Part shown: positions 22,346-31,949 of the stretch, in pieces | Layout of the letters: each line of letters begins with the position of its first letter | How positions within the stretch are numbered: the stretch's first letter is position 1 | Source: Sanderia malayensis | Lineage: Eukaryota; Cnidaria; Scyphozoa; Semaeostomeae; Pelagiidae | DNA: 64,000 nt | Assembly (NCBI GenBank): GCA_013076295.1 | Contig: RQOL01000729.1 | Coordinates: 2,976,001 to 3,040,000, forward strand | Reading direction: 5' to 3' | Position numbers and translations under genes: made by a program | Notes under the pieces: generated by a model | Told to the model about the DNA's origin: nothing | Database searches by the model: none | Seen by the model: only the letters and a program-made list of their open reading frames with translations

Positions 22346-22458
22346 TATATTTGTTGGATTCCATGAACATGAACTTGTCGAAAAACTTCAGTATTTATTA
22401 TGTTTCGCTATGTTTCCAATTTTCAAGGCAATTTTGAAGTTCTGTACCAATCAAAGAC

Positions 22459-22646
22459 GGTTACCAAAAAGCACTCCTTTGATTCCTGCAATGGTACACA
22501 TGTTGGCTTCATAGACAATTTCTTCGAAGAATTGTTGCTCCAGCATCGACCGTGATATAAGCGTACTTCATTTTTGATTTTTCTGCCAGACTATGTAAAC
22601 GTACTATACAATCAAGAACAGTGTTGGATTCCGTTATTGGATTTCG
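22459..22646 (-). pseudogene. HAFTG-family ORF, central fragment between two insertions
   Basis: The minus-strand sequence RNPITESNTVLDCIVRLHSL through KMKYAYITVDAGAT belongs to the same family as the fragments on either side. It is bounded on the right by the Polinton target duplication and on the left by the Penelope-like insertion. After VDAGAT the frame shifts and continues as FFEEIVYEANMCTIAGIKGV. It proves that both mobile elements landed in one pre-existing ORF. Confidence 0.65.
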
Positions 22647-22652
22647 GATAGG

Positions 22653-22794
22653 AGCAGTATATTTACACGTAGCTTCAGGTAACAACCCTCTTGATGAAGG
22701 AGGCTGAGGGTGGGTGGAAGTGCATGATAGCGAGGTTGGCGGGAAAATGACCCAATGGATGACGTAATGATGGTGCAATAATGGCGGGAAAATG
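22653..22794. repeat. Polinton left terminal inverted repeat
   Basis: Matches the inverse complement of 53199-53329. Shared words include gaaggaggctgaggg, gaagtgcatgatagcgagg, and caataatggcgggaaaatg after a small indel. Further inward the similarity fades. The preceding hexamer GATAGG (22647-22652) is the target duplication. Confidence 0.88.
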
Positions 22795-23017
22795 TGAGGA
22801 CACTGCGGGGGAAACTAGGAGGGTGGAAGCTGGGAATGCTGGGAAGGAAGGTGGGAGAATTTGTAAATAGATCAGTAAATAAGGAGACAGAAAAAAAATT
22901 ACAATAATAATATGACCATATTGTGTTGATTTAATATTTAATAAGCGATACATGTAAGCAAGTGATAAAAAATGTCTTTTATTAATGTTCGATGAGTTAG
23001 TTAAGAAAATAAAAAAA

Positions 23018-23125
23018 GTTAGCCTGTGTGATGATCGAACTCACGACGAGCTTCAGAACACATATGGACGTACTGACTGACGCACTCCTACTGAACACAT
23101 ATTGACGCACTCCTACTGGGCTAAC
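23018..23125 (-). other. tRNA-Met-like sequence with internal duplication
   Basis: On the minus strand the segment starts GTTAGCC and ends GGCTAAC, a perfect 7-bp acceptor-like pairing. It contains an A-box-like AGCCCAGTAGGAGTGCGTCA, a TTCTGAAG-type anticodon 3' arm and a B-box-like CGTGAGTTCGATCATCACA. These words follow eukaryotic elongator tRNA-Met. A unit of about 25 bp (CAGTAGGAGTGCGTCA…ATATGTGTT) is duplicated, and the anticodon arm is expanded around a CAT. It is therefore a tRNA-derived pseudogene or SINE head, not a normal tRNA. It lies about 0.37 kb inside the Polinton left end. Confidence 0.4.
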
Positions 23126-23415
23126 AAGGTTAACTGTGCTATCAAGGCTAAGTAAATGAATGGTTGATTAACGATGATGACGTCGACGAAGATGATGACG
23201 AACATGACAATGTCTTTTGTTTTTTCCACGACCGTGAAGCGCACGACCCATTCGACATGGACATGGATCCCAAAAACTGAGACCGCGTCTGTGTATTCTA
23301 GCTTTGCAAAGTCTTTGCGGCTTGGCCATGTTGTGTTGTATTGGTGGTGGATGTTGAGCGAAATGAAGAAAAAAGTTATGATTCACGCGGCAAGTGACGA
23401 GTTCAAATAGGAGAA

Positions 23416-23847
23416 TTATGGACGAGAAAAAACATGCCATCTATTAGTTGTGTTGGTGTTGATAGAAGAGTTTTTTGGGTTTGCAAAAAGGTCGTGTGTG
23501 TTGCTGCACAGGGCTTTTAGAATGTTGCATTTGACGTTGTTTGCTTGGGCGATGGCGAGGATAGATTTCTTCTGGTTGATGCTGCTGTTGTCGGCGTTGC
23601 GTACAAAGTATTTGTCGGAGATGTCCAGTGAGTCGGTGCAAATTTGCTTGTTGCCGCCATTGTCGCCGCGTTGCCCAATGTTGTTGGCGTCATCATTGTT
23701 GCGGTTGCTGCTGCTGGTGGTAGTGGCAGAGTCAAAAGGGCACAGGTCAATGTCGATAACATTCTGCGTATGTTGATCTAGTAGGTGATGGTTTGCTTTG
23801 TTTTGAGTGGGGTAGCTGTGAAAGAGCAGCATGAAGACTTTGTTCAT
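23416..23847 (-). CDS. Hypothetical Polinton protein, 143 aa
   Basis: Starts at ATG 23847 and is uninterrupted. The N-terminal half is Asn/Asp/Thr-rich; the C-terminal half is more ordered (DSLDISDKYFVRNADNSSIN, then SILAIAQANNVKCNILKAL). No family is recognised. It is the most 3' minus-strand gene of the left arm. Downstream, sense continues in a neighbouring frame for about 80 codons (HNFFLHFAQHPPPIQHN), so the original gene may have been longer. It may be an accessory or structural protein. Confidence 0.5.
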   Translation of the reverse strand: MNKVFMLLFHSYPTQNKANHHLLDQHTQNVIDIDLCPFDSATTTSSSNRNNDDANNIGQRGDNGGNKQICTDSLDISDKYFVRNADNSSINQKKSILAIAQANNVKCNILKALCSNTHDLFANPKNSSINTNTTNRWHVFSRP

Positions 23848-23855
23848 GTAGGTTC

Positions 23856-23880
23856 ATTGTTCATGTTCATGTTCATGTTC
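23856..23880. repeat. Short TTCATG tandem repeat
   Basis: Four consecutive gttcat(g) units follow immediately upstream of the ATG at 23847 (minus strand). The repeat would lie in the 5' leader of that gene. Confidence 0.6.
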
Positions 23881-24215
23881 AAGGAGGAATAGATGACGTA
23901 AAAGTAAAAAATGTATTAAATGTATAAAATGTTTTATTATTGAATGTATTATTTTTTGTATTAAATGTATTAAGTATTCCTCCTTCGCAGCTTTACTTAT
24001 GCTACTCTTTTCCTTGCGACGTCTTATTCCATTACACATTCTTTTTTTCTATTTTTCGTACTTTCGATTTCTGCGGCTGAACCGCCCTTTGCGTTCTTTT
24101 CTTCACCACTACTGAGGAAGGGCTATGCCCGATACGTTTAGTTTCTTTTATATCCTGGCATATTTGTTCATTCGTACAATAATTTATCGTTATATACTAT
24201 TACAATTGCCGTACG

Positions 24216-25008
24216 TCACATTATTGATTTTATTGCTTTTTTGTAGAGTTGACGGTTGTTGAAAAGTTTGACGTCGTAGGTGAGGTGGGCTTTGTTTATT
24301 TTGTCACCTAGGAATTGGAGCGTGCCTAGACCAGAGATCGGGTGGAATGACAGTAGAACATGGTTTTTTGCAGGTGTGTTTTCTGGAAGGCTTTGGAGTT
24401 CTTTCATTTTTTGAATGATGAGCTTTTGATCTGCGCACAGAGGTTTGATGTCGTGTTTTAGGATGTCGCTGTTTTCTTTTTGTGTGCAGTTGAGCTGGTC
24501 CGTGTAGGCATCAATAATTGGGGTTGCCTGAGTGAATTAGGAGTGGAAATTGGTTTGTGGTGTGTGTGCGCTGGTGTTTCGTTTTTTGATTTCCTTGTTG
24601 AGTTCCAGAAGGTGCGGTCGTAGATTGGCAATTGCTGCTTGAGCGAGGTGGAAGGATGTGATGGCGGTATTGGTAGGTTGCTGATCGATGATTGTTTTGC
24701 CGAAGCTTGAAACGAACTCTTTTTGTATTTGCTGCAGTTCGCGTTCACATTGGATTGTGTCGTGGTGACTTTGGGAGAATTTAAGTAGGAAACAATCGAT
24801 TTATTGAACAGTGTGATCTGTGTTCTATTTTGCGTTTGGTGAGGTCCAGTTTGTGCTGGTGTTCTAGACAACGGAGTTCGTTTGAGAGACGCATGATGTG
24901 GAGTCTGTCCTTGATTTCGTCTGGATGGGTGCTGCTGTCGCTGACGATAGAAGTATTGTTGTCGCCGGCATCATCTTGTTTTGGTTTTTGCTTTTGTTTG
25001 GTCTTCAA
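24216..25008 (-). pseudogene. Hypothetical Polinton protein with frame breaks
   Basis: The ATG at 25008 starts a Lys/Gln-rich, then heptad-like segment (EIKDRLHIMRLSNELRCLEH). Around 24.8 kb the sense passes to a frame rich in Ser/Thr/Gln (24458-24871), and then to a third frame ending MKELQSLPENTPAKNHVLLS…LYKKAIKSIM at 24216. The pieces together suggest one protein of roughly 260 residues with a coiled-coil start. No family is recognised. Confidence 0.4.
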
Positions 25009-25011
25009 TGA

Positions 25012-25179
25012 TCACATCGTTGCTGCTGGCCGTGGAGGCAGCTTGGAATTCCATGTCCAAGTTTTGACGAGCAGTACTAGGAGACCCAGTAGGAGTGCGA
25101 TTGTCACCACCAGTGTGATTGTTACCAGCCGGAGCGGAAGAAGTTTGCTCATTGCTGTTGTTGATGATATGTGGCTCAT
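25012..25179 (-). CDS. Small single-pass membrane protein
   Basis: From ATG 25179 (MSHISSTTAM) the ORF has about 56 codons with one strong transmembrane helix (TLVVTIALLLGLLVLLV) and a short tail. An upstream TTG at 25209 would also be in frame. A TATA box lies about 75 bp upstream on the same strand. It ends 4 bp before the next gene. Small membrane proteins are common in adintovirus-like elements, but the specific role is unknown. Confidence 0.5.
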   Translation of the reverse strand: MSHISSTTAMSKLLPLRLVTITLVVTIALLLGLLVLLVKTWTWNSKLPPRPAATM

Positions 25180-25248
25180 TTTGACGATGATTTTTGTTGT
25201 TGACAGCAAGAGTAGTGTAGTAGTCAGGGAGCGGTGTGTATTGGTGTA

Positions 25249-25258
25249 CTATTTATAA
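25249..25258 (-). promoter_or_regulatory. TATA box for the left-arm minus-strand genes
   Basis: On the minus strand the sequence reads CTTATAAATAG, a good TATA match about 70-80 bp ahead of ATG 25179. It lies between the minus-strand ORFs and the hr-like repeat block, a sensible divergent promoter position. Confidence 0.5.
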
Positions 25259-25315
25259 GAGCTTGCGAATGAATGGAAATTCCATTTTATTGTGTGTGTG
25301 TGTGTGTGTGGGCCG

Positions 25316-25500
25316 TATTGTTGTATTGTTTGAGTTTTCCGCTATTGCTTGTAGGAGTTTTGCGCTGTTGCTAAGGAGTTTTTATGCTATTGTTTAAGTT
25401 TTCGGAGGAATTTTCTGCTGTTGCCTAGTAGTTAATTGTTATTGTGTAGGGTTTTATCCCTATTGTTAGGGTTTATTGTTGGACGTAGGGTTTTCGCAGT
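25316..25500. repeat. Imperfect ~20-30 bp repeats, left copy of a paired block
   Basis: Variants of ttttcgctattgttt and gagttttgcgctgttgctaagg recur about seven times, preceded by a (tg)n tract at 25292-25310. The same motif family appears in inverse orientation at 47.12-47.33 kb. The blocks lie in the two regions where transcription directions diverge, like the homologous regions of some large DNA viruses. An enhancer or origin role is only inference. Confidence 0.55.
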
Positions 25501-25558
25501 TGTTTGCAGGTGGTCAGCGGTTTGTTCGCTATTGTCTGTGTGCGTATATATATATATT

Positions 25559-26077
25559 ATGAAGTGGGTGGGTGTGATGAGGTTTATCTTTGTCATGTGT
25601 GTCACGATGTCGCAGCGTGTGTTTAGGTATAGGCAGTGTAAGGATTTACTGGAACCATATTTTATGTTTTGCAGTGAACGAGCGAAAATCGAAGAGTGTG
25701 ATGTCATGAACATGCTGAATTCGAAGAAAGTTGATGAGGAGTGGATGGCATTTGATAGAATGACGAAAATTTATTACGAGGAGGTGCACTGTGCGTTAGA
25801 GGCAGATATCGGACGGTGTGGGAAGGCTATGTTGTTGCTTGAAGAAGGAATGTAGCAACGTGTTGATCCTGCTGCTGATGCTGGTGTGGAACCTGTAAAA
25901 ACAATTGTATGGCCTAAACAAGTTGATGAGAGGAGTGCAATTGGAGAAGACATGGTTTTTTGTCTCCCAAGGAATACCAACGAAGAAGAACGGGGGAGAG
26001 AAAAGCACAAAGGTGGAAAAAACGATTTCATATATGTTTTTTGTGCTTTTTCTTTTTGGATATATGATCTATGTTAA
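25559..26077 (+). CDS. Hypothetical plus-strand Polinton protein (in-frame TAG at 25853)
   Basis: A TATA-like tract (gtatatatatatatt, 25544-25558) leads directly into ATG 25559. The first 98 codons include FRYRQCKDLLEPYFMFCSER and DEEWMAFDRMTKIYYEEVHC. A TAG at 25853-25855 is followed by further sense in the same frame (VKTIVWPKQVDERSAIGEDM) and a hydrophobic C-terminal anchor (FIYVFCAFSFWIYDL). The TATA box abuts the ATG too closely for a normal leader, so the start may be upstream or the TATA may serve another transcript. No family is recognised. Confidence 0.45.
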
Positions 26078-26272
26078 ACCAAAAAAATAGATAATGTTCG
26101 TAGTGATGGAAAATTATTTAAAAATGTCGGAATCGGGAAAGTTAAATGGACCAAAAAAGTAGGTTCATACGCATCAATCGTTTCTCACCAGAGCATAGTG
26201 TGGTTGTGGTTTGTGACCCTCGGGCAGGGCGAGGTAGAAGGCGTTTGAGTACCAGAAGGTGTATCCTTGCAA

Positions 26273-26824
26273 TCAGGGCTGTAGGGTGTGACAAATGGCG
26301 AAGAGGAACATGATCAAGTACTCGGCGGAAGCATTTGTGTCATTCGGTTGGATTTGATAGAGAAAGTATGCAGTTGTGTGCTGTCGAAAATTGAGTCGTT
26401 TTATGTGCTGGGCTCGTTGGTAGTTTTGGCGGGTGAACATCTGCGTGGACGGGCACTCGTTGAGGCCTTGCCGGATGTAGTCGCGATGCAAGTAGGAGAA
26501 CGAGAGCATGTTTTCGACAAACAATTTGAACACGTTCGATGGTTGGCAACCATACGAGTCAAAGAAGAAAGTGTTGTGATCGCGGTCAAAGTAGAGCGCT
26601 TGCCAGTGTCGTCCGCCATTCTTGTGTGTGCCCATGTTCATGATGTAGGCGACGGGGAAGTGTTGGATGCCGCGTTGCAGGAGCGAAGTGAGGAGGAAAT
26701 CGCAAAAGCTCTTCAGGTTGCGAAGGATGTATGTGATGTCGTCTTCGGTGATGATGCCAGCATAGATTCGGGCGAGGTAGTGATGGTCTTTTTGGATGCA
26801 GTCGGAGATTTGTTTGCTGTTCAT
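26273..26824 (-). CDS. Adenain-like maturation protease, catalytic Cys replaced by Ser
   Basis: 183 codons from ATG 26824, the usual length for Polinton/adenovirus cysteine proteases. HKNGGRHWQALYF (His73) and FFFDSYG (Asp89) give the first two members of the catalytic triad in the expected spacing. Near the C-terminus NDTNASAEYLIMFLF aligns with the catalytic block (…xCGxxCxxFL), but Ser166 (codon TCC) stands where Cys is expected and Ala where Gly is expected. The enzyme would process capsid proteins during virion maturation. The ORF is open throughout although the active site is altered. It follows the capsid gene on the same strand. Confidence 0.8.
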   Translation of the reverse strand: MNSKQISDCIQKDHHYLARIYAGIITEDDITYILRNLKSFCDFLLTSLLQRGIQHFPVAYIMNMGTHKNGGRHWQALYFDRDHNTFFFDSYGCQPSNVFKLFVENMLSFSYLHRDYIRQGLNECPSTQMFTRQNYQRAQHIKRLNFRQHTTAYFLYQIQPNDTNASAEYLIMFLFAICHTLQP

Positions 26825-26911
26825 GTTGTTTTTTGACGATTGGTGCGTGCGTGTGGGCGTGTGGTTTTTGTGGTTTTTTAGAGAAAAATGTAGGAAACTT
26901 TGGGCAACTGT

Positions 26912-28546
26912 TCACGAGTAGTAGTCTTTTGCGACCTGTCCTTTGGGAGAGACACTGAATTTTTGTTTGTCGTACTTGTGCACTTGGATGTCTTGCAGGT
27001 TGAGCAGCTGTCCGTTGTTAGGCACTTGGATGTAGAGCATGAGTTCGGCGCTGTGTTGGTCCTTGCTGAGTACGATGTTCGCTTTCAAGCACGTCAAGGT
27101 GAGAATACCGCAGTACGGCCAGTGGCCGGAATTGATGGTGAGGAAATCGTTGCGGGTGACAAGTGGATTTTGTAGATCGGGATTGAGCAATTTGCGAAAG
27201 CTGTCATAGGCTGTGGTTTCGATTTTGCGTCCGATTTTGCGAACGCACAAGGAGTTGACGAAAAATTGCCAGCATAACATTTAATGGGTAGACTCGCACC
27301 CGTACATGGCGGACAAGTACGGGTTCACGGCGATGTCGCCGAATTGAGCTCGGCGATTCCGCAACTAGAAGGAGATCTTGTCTGGCATTTTGTCCTGGGA
27401 GATGTTCAGTTTGAGCTCAGAGATGCCGACCGTGGGGCTGATGATGTCAATCGTGTGGTGGGTGAAAGGGAACTCTTCCGGCGATTTGTCCGTGAACGAT
27501 TGGATGTACTCGGCTGCCTTGTCGGGCAGAAGTGACATTGTGGTGTACTTGGTTTTCATTTCTTCGATCAACATGCGACAGTTTTGTACAATGGTGAGCT
27601 GGTCTGCTGGTTGCTCGGTACCTGCACCATTTGCCAAATACATTAGGTAGTAGGCGGGATCGTGACGTTGGAAGATGATTTTCAATTTTTTACTTGCGTT
27701 GGGCACTTCGGACTTGTTCAGCGGTGTGTTGAGTCGGAAGTGGAGTTCACACATTCGTTCCTGATAGTAGAGAGAGCATGGTCGAGCACGAGCCCGGTTG
27801 TCTGCATTGGTGGGAGGATCGGCGGCGGCTGTTCCCCAGCATTTAGTTTGTGCCATTTGTGCAGGGGTTTCTTTGAAGAAGCCCTTTTTGGTGAGATCGC
27901 CGTTTTGGTAGATGTCGGTGGGAGTGCAGCTGAGGGCTTCTTTGTAGTCGATTTCCCTGTAGAAGGCAATTCCTTCATCTTTCTGGTTGTTGATTCGCAT
28001 GTTGATGTGTTTGAAAAGAATGGGACATACGTTGTTGATGGGGCTGATATTTTTTGATAGCCGACAGCGGGGACAGTATCTGTCCATGCGGCATTGTTGT
28101 AGTACCTTCGAGTTTTCATCTTTACGATCATGGTGTTGGTGTCGTAGATTCTGCTGGGTTCTTGCGGCAGGGTAAAGCGAATGAATTTGTCATTTTTGGG
28201 CGCTTGATTCGTGGCCGGGTAGAGTTTGTCGATGCTGGCATTTTAAATGAAGTGGCAGGCGTCATTTTGAGTTTGAAAGTTCCACAGTTCAGAACCAGGT
28301 GCGCCGTGACCGAGACGTTGTTTACAGCCGCGTCCATAGATGGGCAGTTGGGTGTTGGAAGAAACGACTCTGGAACTGGTCGAGGATGTCGACACAGTTT
28401 TTAGGGTTGAGTATGGCCGGTGTCATGCCCCTGCCGTGCAATGTGCCAAGCGAAGCATGTGTTGGATGGAGAGAAGGTGGCAGTGTTGTTGTTGTTGATG
28501 TTTTTATGCATTCTGGAAGACGGATTTTTTTTGGGAAGTGATGCAT
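26912..28546 (-). pseudogene. Polinton major capsid protein (double jelly-roll), frame-broken
   Basis: From ATG 28546 several minus frames give a continuous capsid-like order: PECIKT at the N terminus, then a 240-codon block (27365-28087) with YYQERMCELHFRL, KKLKIIFQRHDPAYYLMYL and EFPFTHHTIDIISPTVGISE, and a final block (26912-27280) with VTRNDFLTINSGHWPYCGIL and AELMLYIQVPNNGQLL. These correspond to the receptor-like strands of adintovirus/Polinton hexon-type capsid proteins (…RxxDxFxLM…, YPxTRxxxxxxxIxxG…, and the acidic C-terminal jelly roll). Total length of about 500 residues fits. Breaks near 28330, 28130 and 27330 prevent a single translation. Confidence 0.75.
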
Positions 28547-28650
28547 TCAATTTTTTGATGACTTTTTGTTCTAGATTTTTGATGGTTTTTTTCGTGGTGC
28601 GTCATACTGTGTAGTGTGCGTGACGAGCGAGTTTTTTGCCTGTTTACGTG

Positions 28651-28842
28651 CTAGGCATTTGCCGGAACAGGTGAGACGTTTAAGCCTTTTTTCCTTTCAC
28701 CTTTGGCAATGTGAAAAGCTATTTTTGCGACTTTTTGGCCTGTCAATGTGAGTACTTTTTCTAACGTGGGCCTATGGCGCTGCCAATTCCTCCTTTTCCT
28801 CTTTCTCCTATGTATCGTCTTCGTCTGTGGGGATCTGACCAA
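28651..28842 (-). CDS. Small arginine/lysine-rich virion-core-like protein
   Basis: 64 codons (non-ATG first codon; a stop lies five codons further upstream of the readable region). HRRKRKRRNWQRHRPTLEK is followed by a helix (VAKIAFHIAKGERKKG). The high basic charge and position between the two capsid genes fit a DNA-condensing core protein like those of adenoviruses, but similarity is compositional only. The missing ATG suggests a small deletion or an upstream frame break. Confidence 0.45.
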   Translation of the reverse strand: MVRSPQTKTIHRRKRKRRNWQRHRPTLEKVLTLTGQKVAKIAFHIAKGERKKGLNVSPVPANA

Positions 28843-28925
28843 ACGCCAGTGCTGAACAGATTTTCGTTACTGCTGACGATTGTGTTTGCGAATGTGTTTG
28901 CGACAAGTTCAGTTCAGATCGTGCT

Positions 28926-29979
28926 TCAGACGGCTGCTTTTTTGCGATGCAAGAGAAAAGTCAATTCGAGTTGGTCCGGTGCAATCGGATCATTGAGTTT
29001 GTTGGCAAAAGCGTATGTGGGAGCAACTATTTTTGGGAGCAGCGGTGACAGGTGGTCGGTGATATGGTACGTGGCTTCGACGCTGTCCGCTGTCCGCTGT
29101 TCGACGACGCTGATCAATGAGCCGTTGTAGCCGATGTGAAGTCTGGTGCACGTGAGTGTTTTTGTACTGCAGTCGGTGTTGAACAAGTAGAGACTGCGAG
29201 TGAGTTTGGCACCCTTTTCGAAGCCGAATATGTTGAGGAGATGGTGCCCATGGCCACGTAGAGTACGGTGTGAGGACAGGTGATTTCCACGAAGTAGTGT
29301 TGGTTGGGATTGTGTACGTATTTGTAGTTTTTGCACTTGAGTTGAGGCAGACTGGCGGCGAGGTTTTGGTACAGGTCGGTTTAGCTGAACAGGCTGCTTA
29401 GGTTGGCGAACGGTGCAAATTCGTTGCACTGGTCGTTTTTGACGTAGTTCTCTGCCAGTTGGTGGATGGTGGGCAACAGGAGGGTGTTGTGGCGAATTCG
29501 TGGAAGGTGAGTAGGGCGAATTTGTTGTTATGGGCAGCGAACTTGGTCAGGTAGGTGGCGAGCAGTTGATTGAGGAAGTTCGTGCAAACAACGGGGCAGC
29601 ATTTCGAGCCAGTGCCGCAGCTCGTGGCGGTTGCGGTGAAGCTGCGAGCGTAGGTTTTGTCGACAGTGTTGTTGTCGAGGCAGAAAAAGTTCACGTCTAA
29701 GTTGGTCCACATTTTCAGGTCTTTCTGATAGTTGTCGGTGTTGTACGTGGACGATTGGGAGACGTCTTCTTCGATTGCGTAGACGGTTTTGAAGAAGTCT
29801 GCAAGAGTTCCCACGTTGTTGTTCAGTTTGTAGTTGATGGGAAAAGGTGGAATCGTTCGGGACAGCTTGATTTCCATGTCGTAGAGGTAATACGTGTTGA
29901 GTTCTCGTGCTTCCGTTGGATGCGGCAGGTGAATGGAGTGTTGCATGAGGGTGTAGTCGTGTGTGAAAAAGTCGCTCAT
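28926..29979 (-). pseudogene. Penton-like minor capsid candidate, two frames
   Basis: The ATG at 29979 opens MSDFFTHDYTLMQHSIHLPH and a frame of 193 codons. The downstream frame (28926-29429) supplies LLNIFGFEKGAKLTRSLYLF, a Tyr/Ile strand and IAPDQLELTFLLHRKK. The order (FGF near the middle, a Pro-Leu-Leu turn, then D…LELTFLLHRK at the end) resembles the single jelly-roll penton proteins of Polintons, which close with …VIVTLHFRR. It precedes the major capsid gene, a common Polinton order. The break is near 29430. Confidence 0.55.
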
Positions 29980-30061
29980 GTTGTTTTTGTTGTTGTTTCA
30001 TAGGAGTCACGACGCTCGGAATAGATGTGTTGTTGGAGCAGGTAGGCATGACTGCAGACGA

Positions 30062-30756
30062 GGAGTGTGCAGTTGACGGCGTTAACGTGTTCATTTATCT
30101 TGTTGTAGGCGAATGCATTCGCGGTGGAATCGAAGGTTTTCAGGTAGCAGTTGAGTTTGATGTTTTTTCATTGGAGCGGTGTGAGTCGCTCGTCGTCGAC
30201 GACGCTTAGAATAGGCAAGTTGTGATCGCTGCTCGTGAACGAGTAGTAGATGCGCTGAACCATCTTGTAGGGTTTGGCATCGACAAGGGGCACATGGAAT
30301 TCAGCAAGCAGTGTGTTGTTGACGTCGACGTTGTTGCCGCCGCCGTGGTTGTTGTTGGCGAGGTTTCGGAAAGAGTACGGTGGCACATGGTGTTGCTCAG
30401 AGCGAGGCAGACGACGAGAAAAGATGCGTTTTTGTTGTCGTGTGCACCATTGAGTTGGCGAGTCCGGTGGCAAAACAGAGTTGGCACTTGTCTAAGGAAA
30501 CGTACAGTGCAATTGACACAGGCAGACTATTGTAGATGATTCTTTTGTTCGTGTTGATGTTGTATTCTTTGGATTGTTGAAGCGGGTTGCTTTTGCAATA
30601 GGTTTTTTCGCTCACGTGTTTGACGAAGAATTTGCACAATAGCATGACGTTTTGGTTGTTCTTGTTGTTGTTGTCGTTGATGGTGTTTATGTCGTACTCC
30701 ATCGTGTTGTTGATGTTGTTGTTGTTGTTGTTGTAGAGAACGTGAAAAAACGACAC
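30062..30756 (-). pseudogene. Hypothetical Asn-rich Polinton protein
   Basis: The N-terminal third is an Asn/Thr run encoded by AAC/CAA-type repeats; an in-frame Met follows at NTMEYDINT. It continues with QNVMLLCKFFVKHVSEKTYC and SLPVSIALYVSLDKCQLCFA. After a frame break near 30400 sense resumes as VPLVDAKPYKMVQRIYYSFT and DHNLPILSVVDDERLTPLQ. This block reads like a structural protein, but I recognise no family. Breaks make it a probable pseudogene. Confidence 0.4.
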
Positions 30757-30902
30757 ATTGAATTGCGTAAATGTGTATGTTATGATATGTATTATAGTGC
30801 AATAATAGTGCTTAACTGACGTGAAAAAAGAAATTTAAAGTGGTGGGATAGTTGTTGTTGTTGACAATAATGAGACTGTGCTCATTGTGGTAAGCTGGAG
30901 CG

Positions 30903-31940
30903 TCAGAAGAGAGTTTTGTGAGCAGGTGTAGGAGAGTTTTGTTTCGAGAGGTTATGTGGTAGACGTACGTGGAGTCCGCTAGGGGGGTTAGTTTTTTGAG
31001 GATGGGCGTGTCGAATTCGTTCCAGGATCTGGGCGGTTGCCTCCCAGATGCCGCTGTAGATGTTCGGTTGAATTTTTTTCGAAGTTATTTTAACCAATTG
31101 TTTGGTGCTTGTGTGACACATGGTGAGACCTCAGGATGAACGAGGTGCCGCCCGGAAAGTGCTTGCTGTTTATCGAAGTGAATTGCAGCATTGGCATCGT
31201 GACCACTCACTCGAGAGGCAGGTTTTGATAGAGTCGTGGATTGTCGTAGAGTTTTTCACTGTCGTCAAAGTAGAAGGTTTGTTCGAAGGACGTGTTGGGA
31301 TACTTGACTGATCCGAAGCGAATTGTGATCAGGCGACGGCGGCGGCCGTGAGCAGATCGATGTTTCGTTCGAGTTTGGGCAGGTGGAAGAGGGTTGTTGA
31401 TGACGTCGACCAACTGGGATGGTAGGGAGCAACATCCTGCCAGCTTTTCTTCAGTTTTCGACACACCGTGGAACGCTGACACCAGGTGAGTTTTACACCG
31501 TCAGCACTGCCCGGTTGTACTGTGTAATGTGCGTGGTGGCCGCTGTGTTTGAGAAGATCATTGATGAGGGCGCATTTGCTCGCTTGGTTGAACCGGGGTG
31601 CTGGTGCTGAGGTTCATGAGCATGTTCTCATTGGCGGTGCTTGTCGCCATTGGGGGGCAGTAGGGAAAGAAATCGCTTGTTTTGCGCCACTCCCATGAAT
31701 CAATGTTGAGCAGGTCGGCAAGTTGGCGAGACAGATGAATGAATTGCTGGTAGCCACCTTTACTTTTGCCGAAATAGGCACTGCGAGTGCATCTATCGAT
31801 GCTGCTGTCGGCCGCGTTGCTTCGGCGCACAACGATGCCGAAACAGTCGTACACGATGCTGGTGTTGGTGTTTTTTTTCTGGCGAACATCGAAGAGATTT
31901 TGACAGGCTCTTTGTTGTTGGCGAACGTGCTATAATACCC
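30903..31940 (-). pseudogene. Hypothetical Polinton structural-type protein, several frames
   Basis: Successive minus-strand segments read FGIVVRRSN, then FGKSKGGYQQFIHLSRQLAD, then LLNIDSWEWRKTSDFFPYCP (31558-31854), then RLITIRFGSVKYPNTSFEQT with FYFDDSEKLYDNPRL (31207-31482), then CHTSTKQLVKITSKKIQPNI (30903-31121). The segments are consistent with one gene of about 330 residues with at least three breaks. No firm family. The GGYxQ…LL…W pattern hints at a capsid-associated protein. Confidence 0.4.
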
Positions 31941-31949
31941 TTTGTAGGG

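Larger units (their letters stand above)
21005..22466. mobile_element. Penelope-like retroelement segment with 8-bp duplication
   Basis: The segment 21013-22458 is flanked by ggttacca on both sides (21005-21012 and 22459-22466). Removing it rejoins the minus-strand HAFTG-family frame (…GVLFGN then YNRSWIVYKCF…). Both ends carry an inverted sequence (ttgaaaatcggaaacatagc… / inverse with ttgccttgaaaattggaaac), the same family as a small palindrome at 57.6 kb. It encodes reverse-transcriptase and GIY-YIG remnants on the minus strand. A further inverted duplication of about 30 bp (ccaatatatttgttggattc) occurs at about 22247-22275 and 22340-22370. Confidence 0.75.

Noticed and set aside
26288..26836. 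182-codon plus-strand ORF
   Set aside because: It is antisense to the protease ORF, whose motifs show the coding strand.
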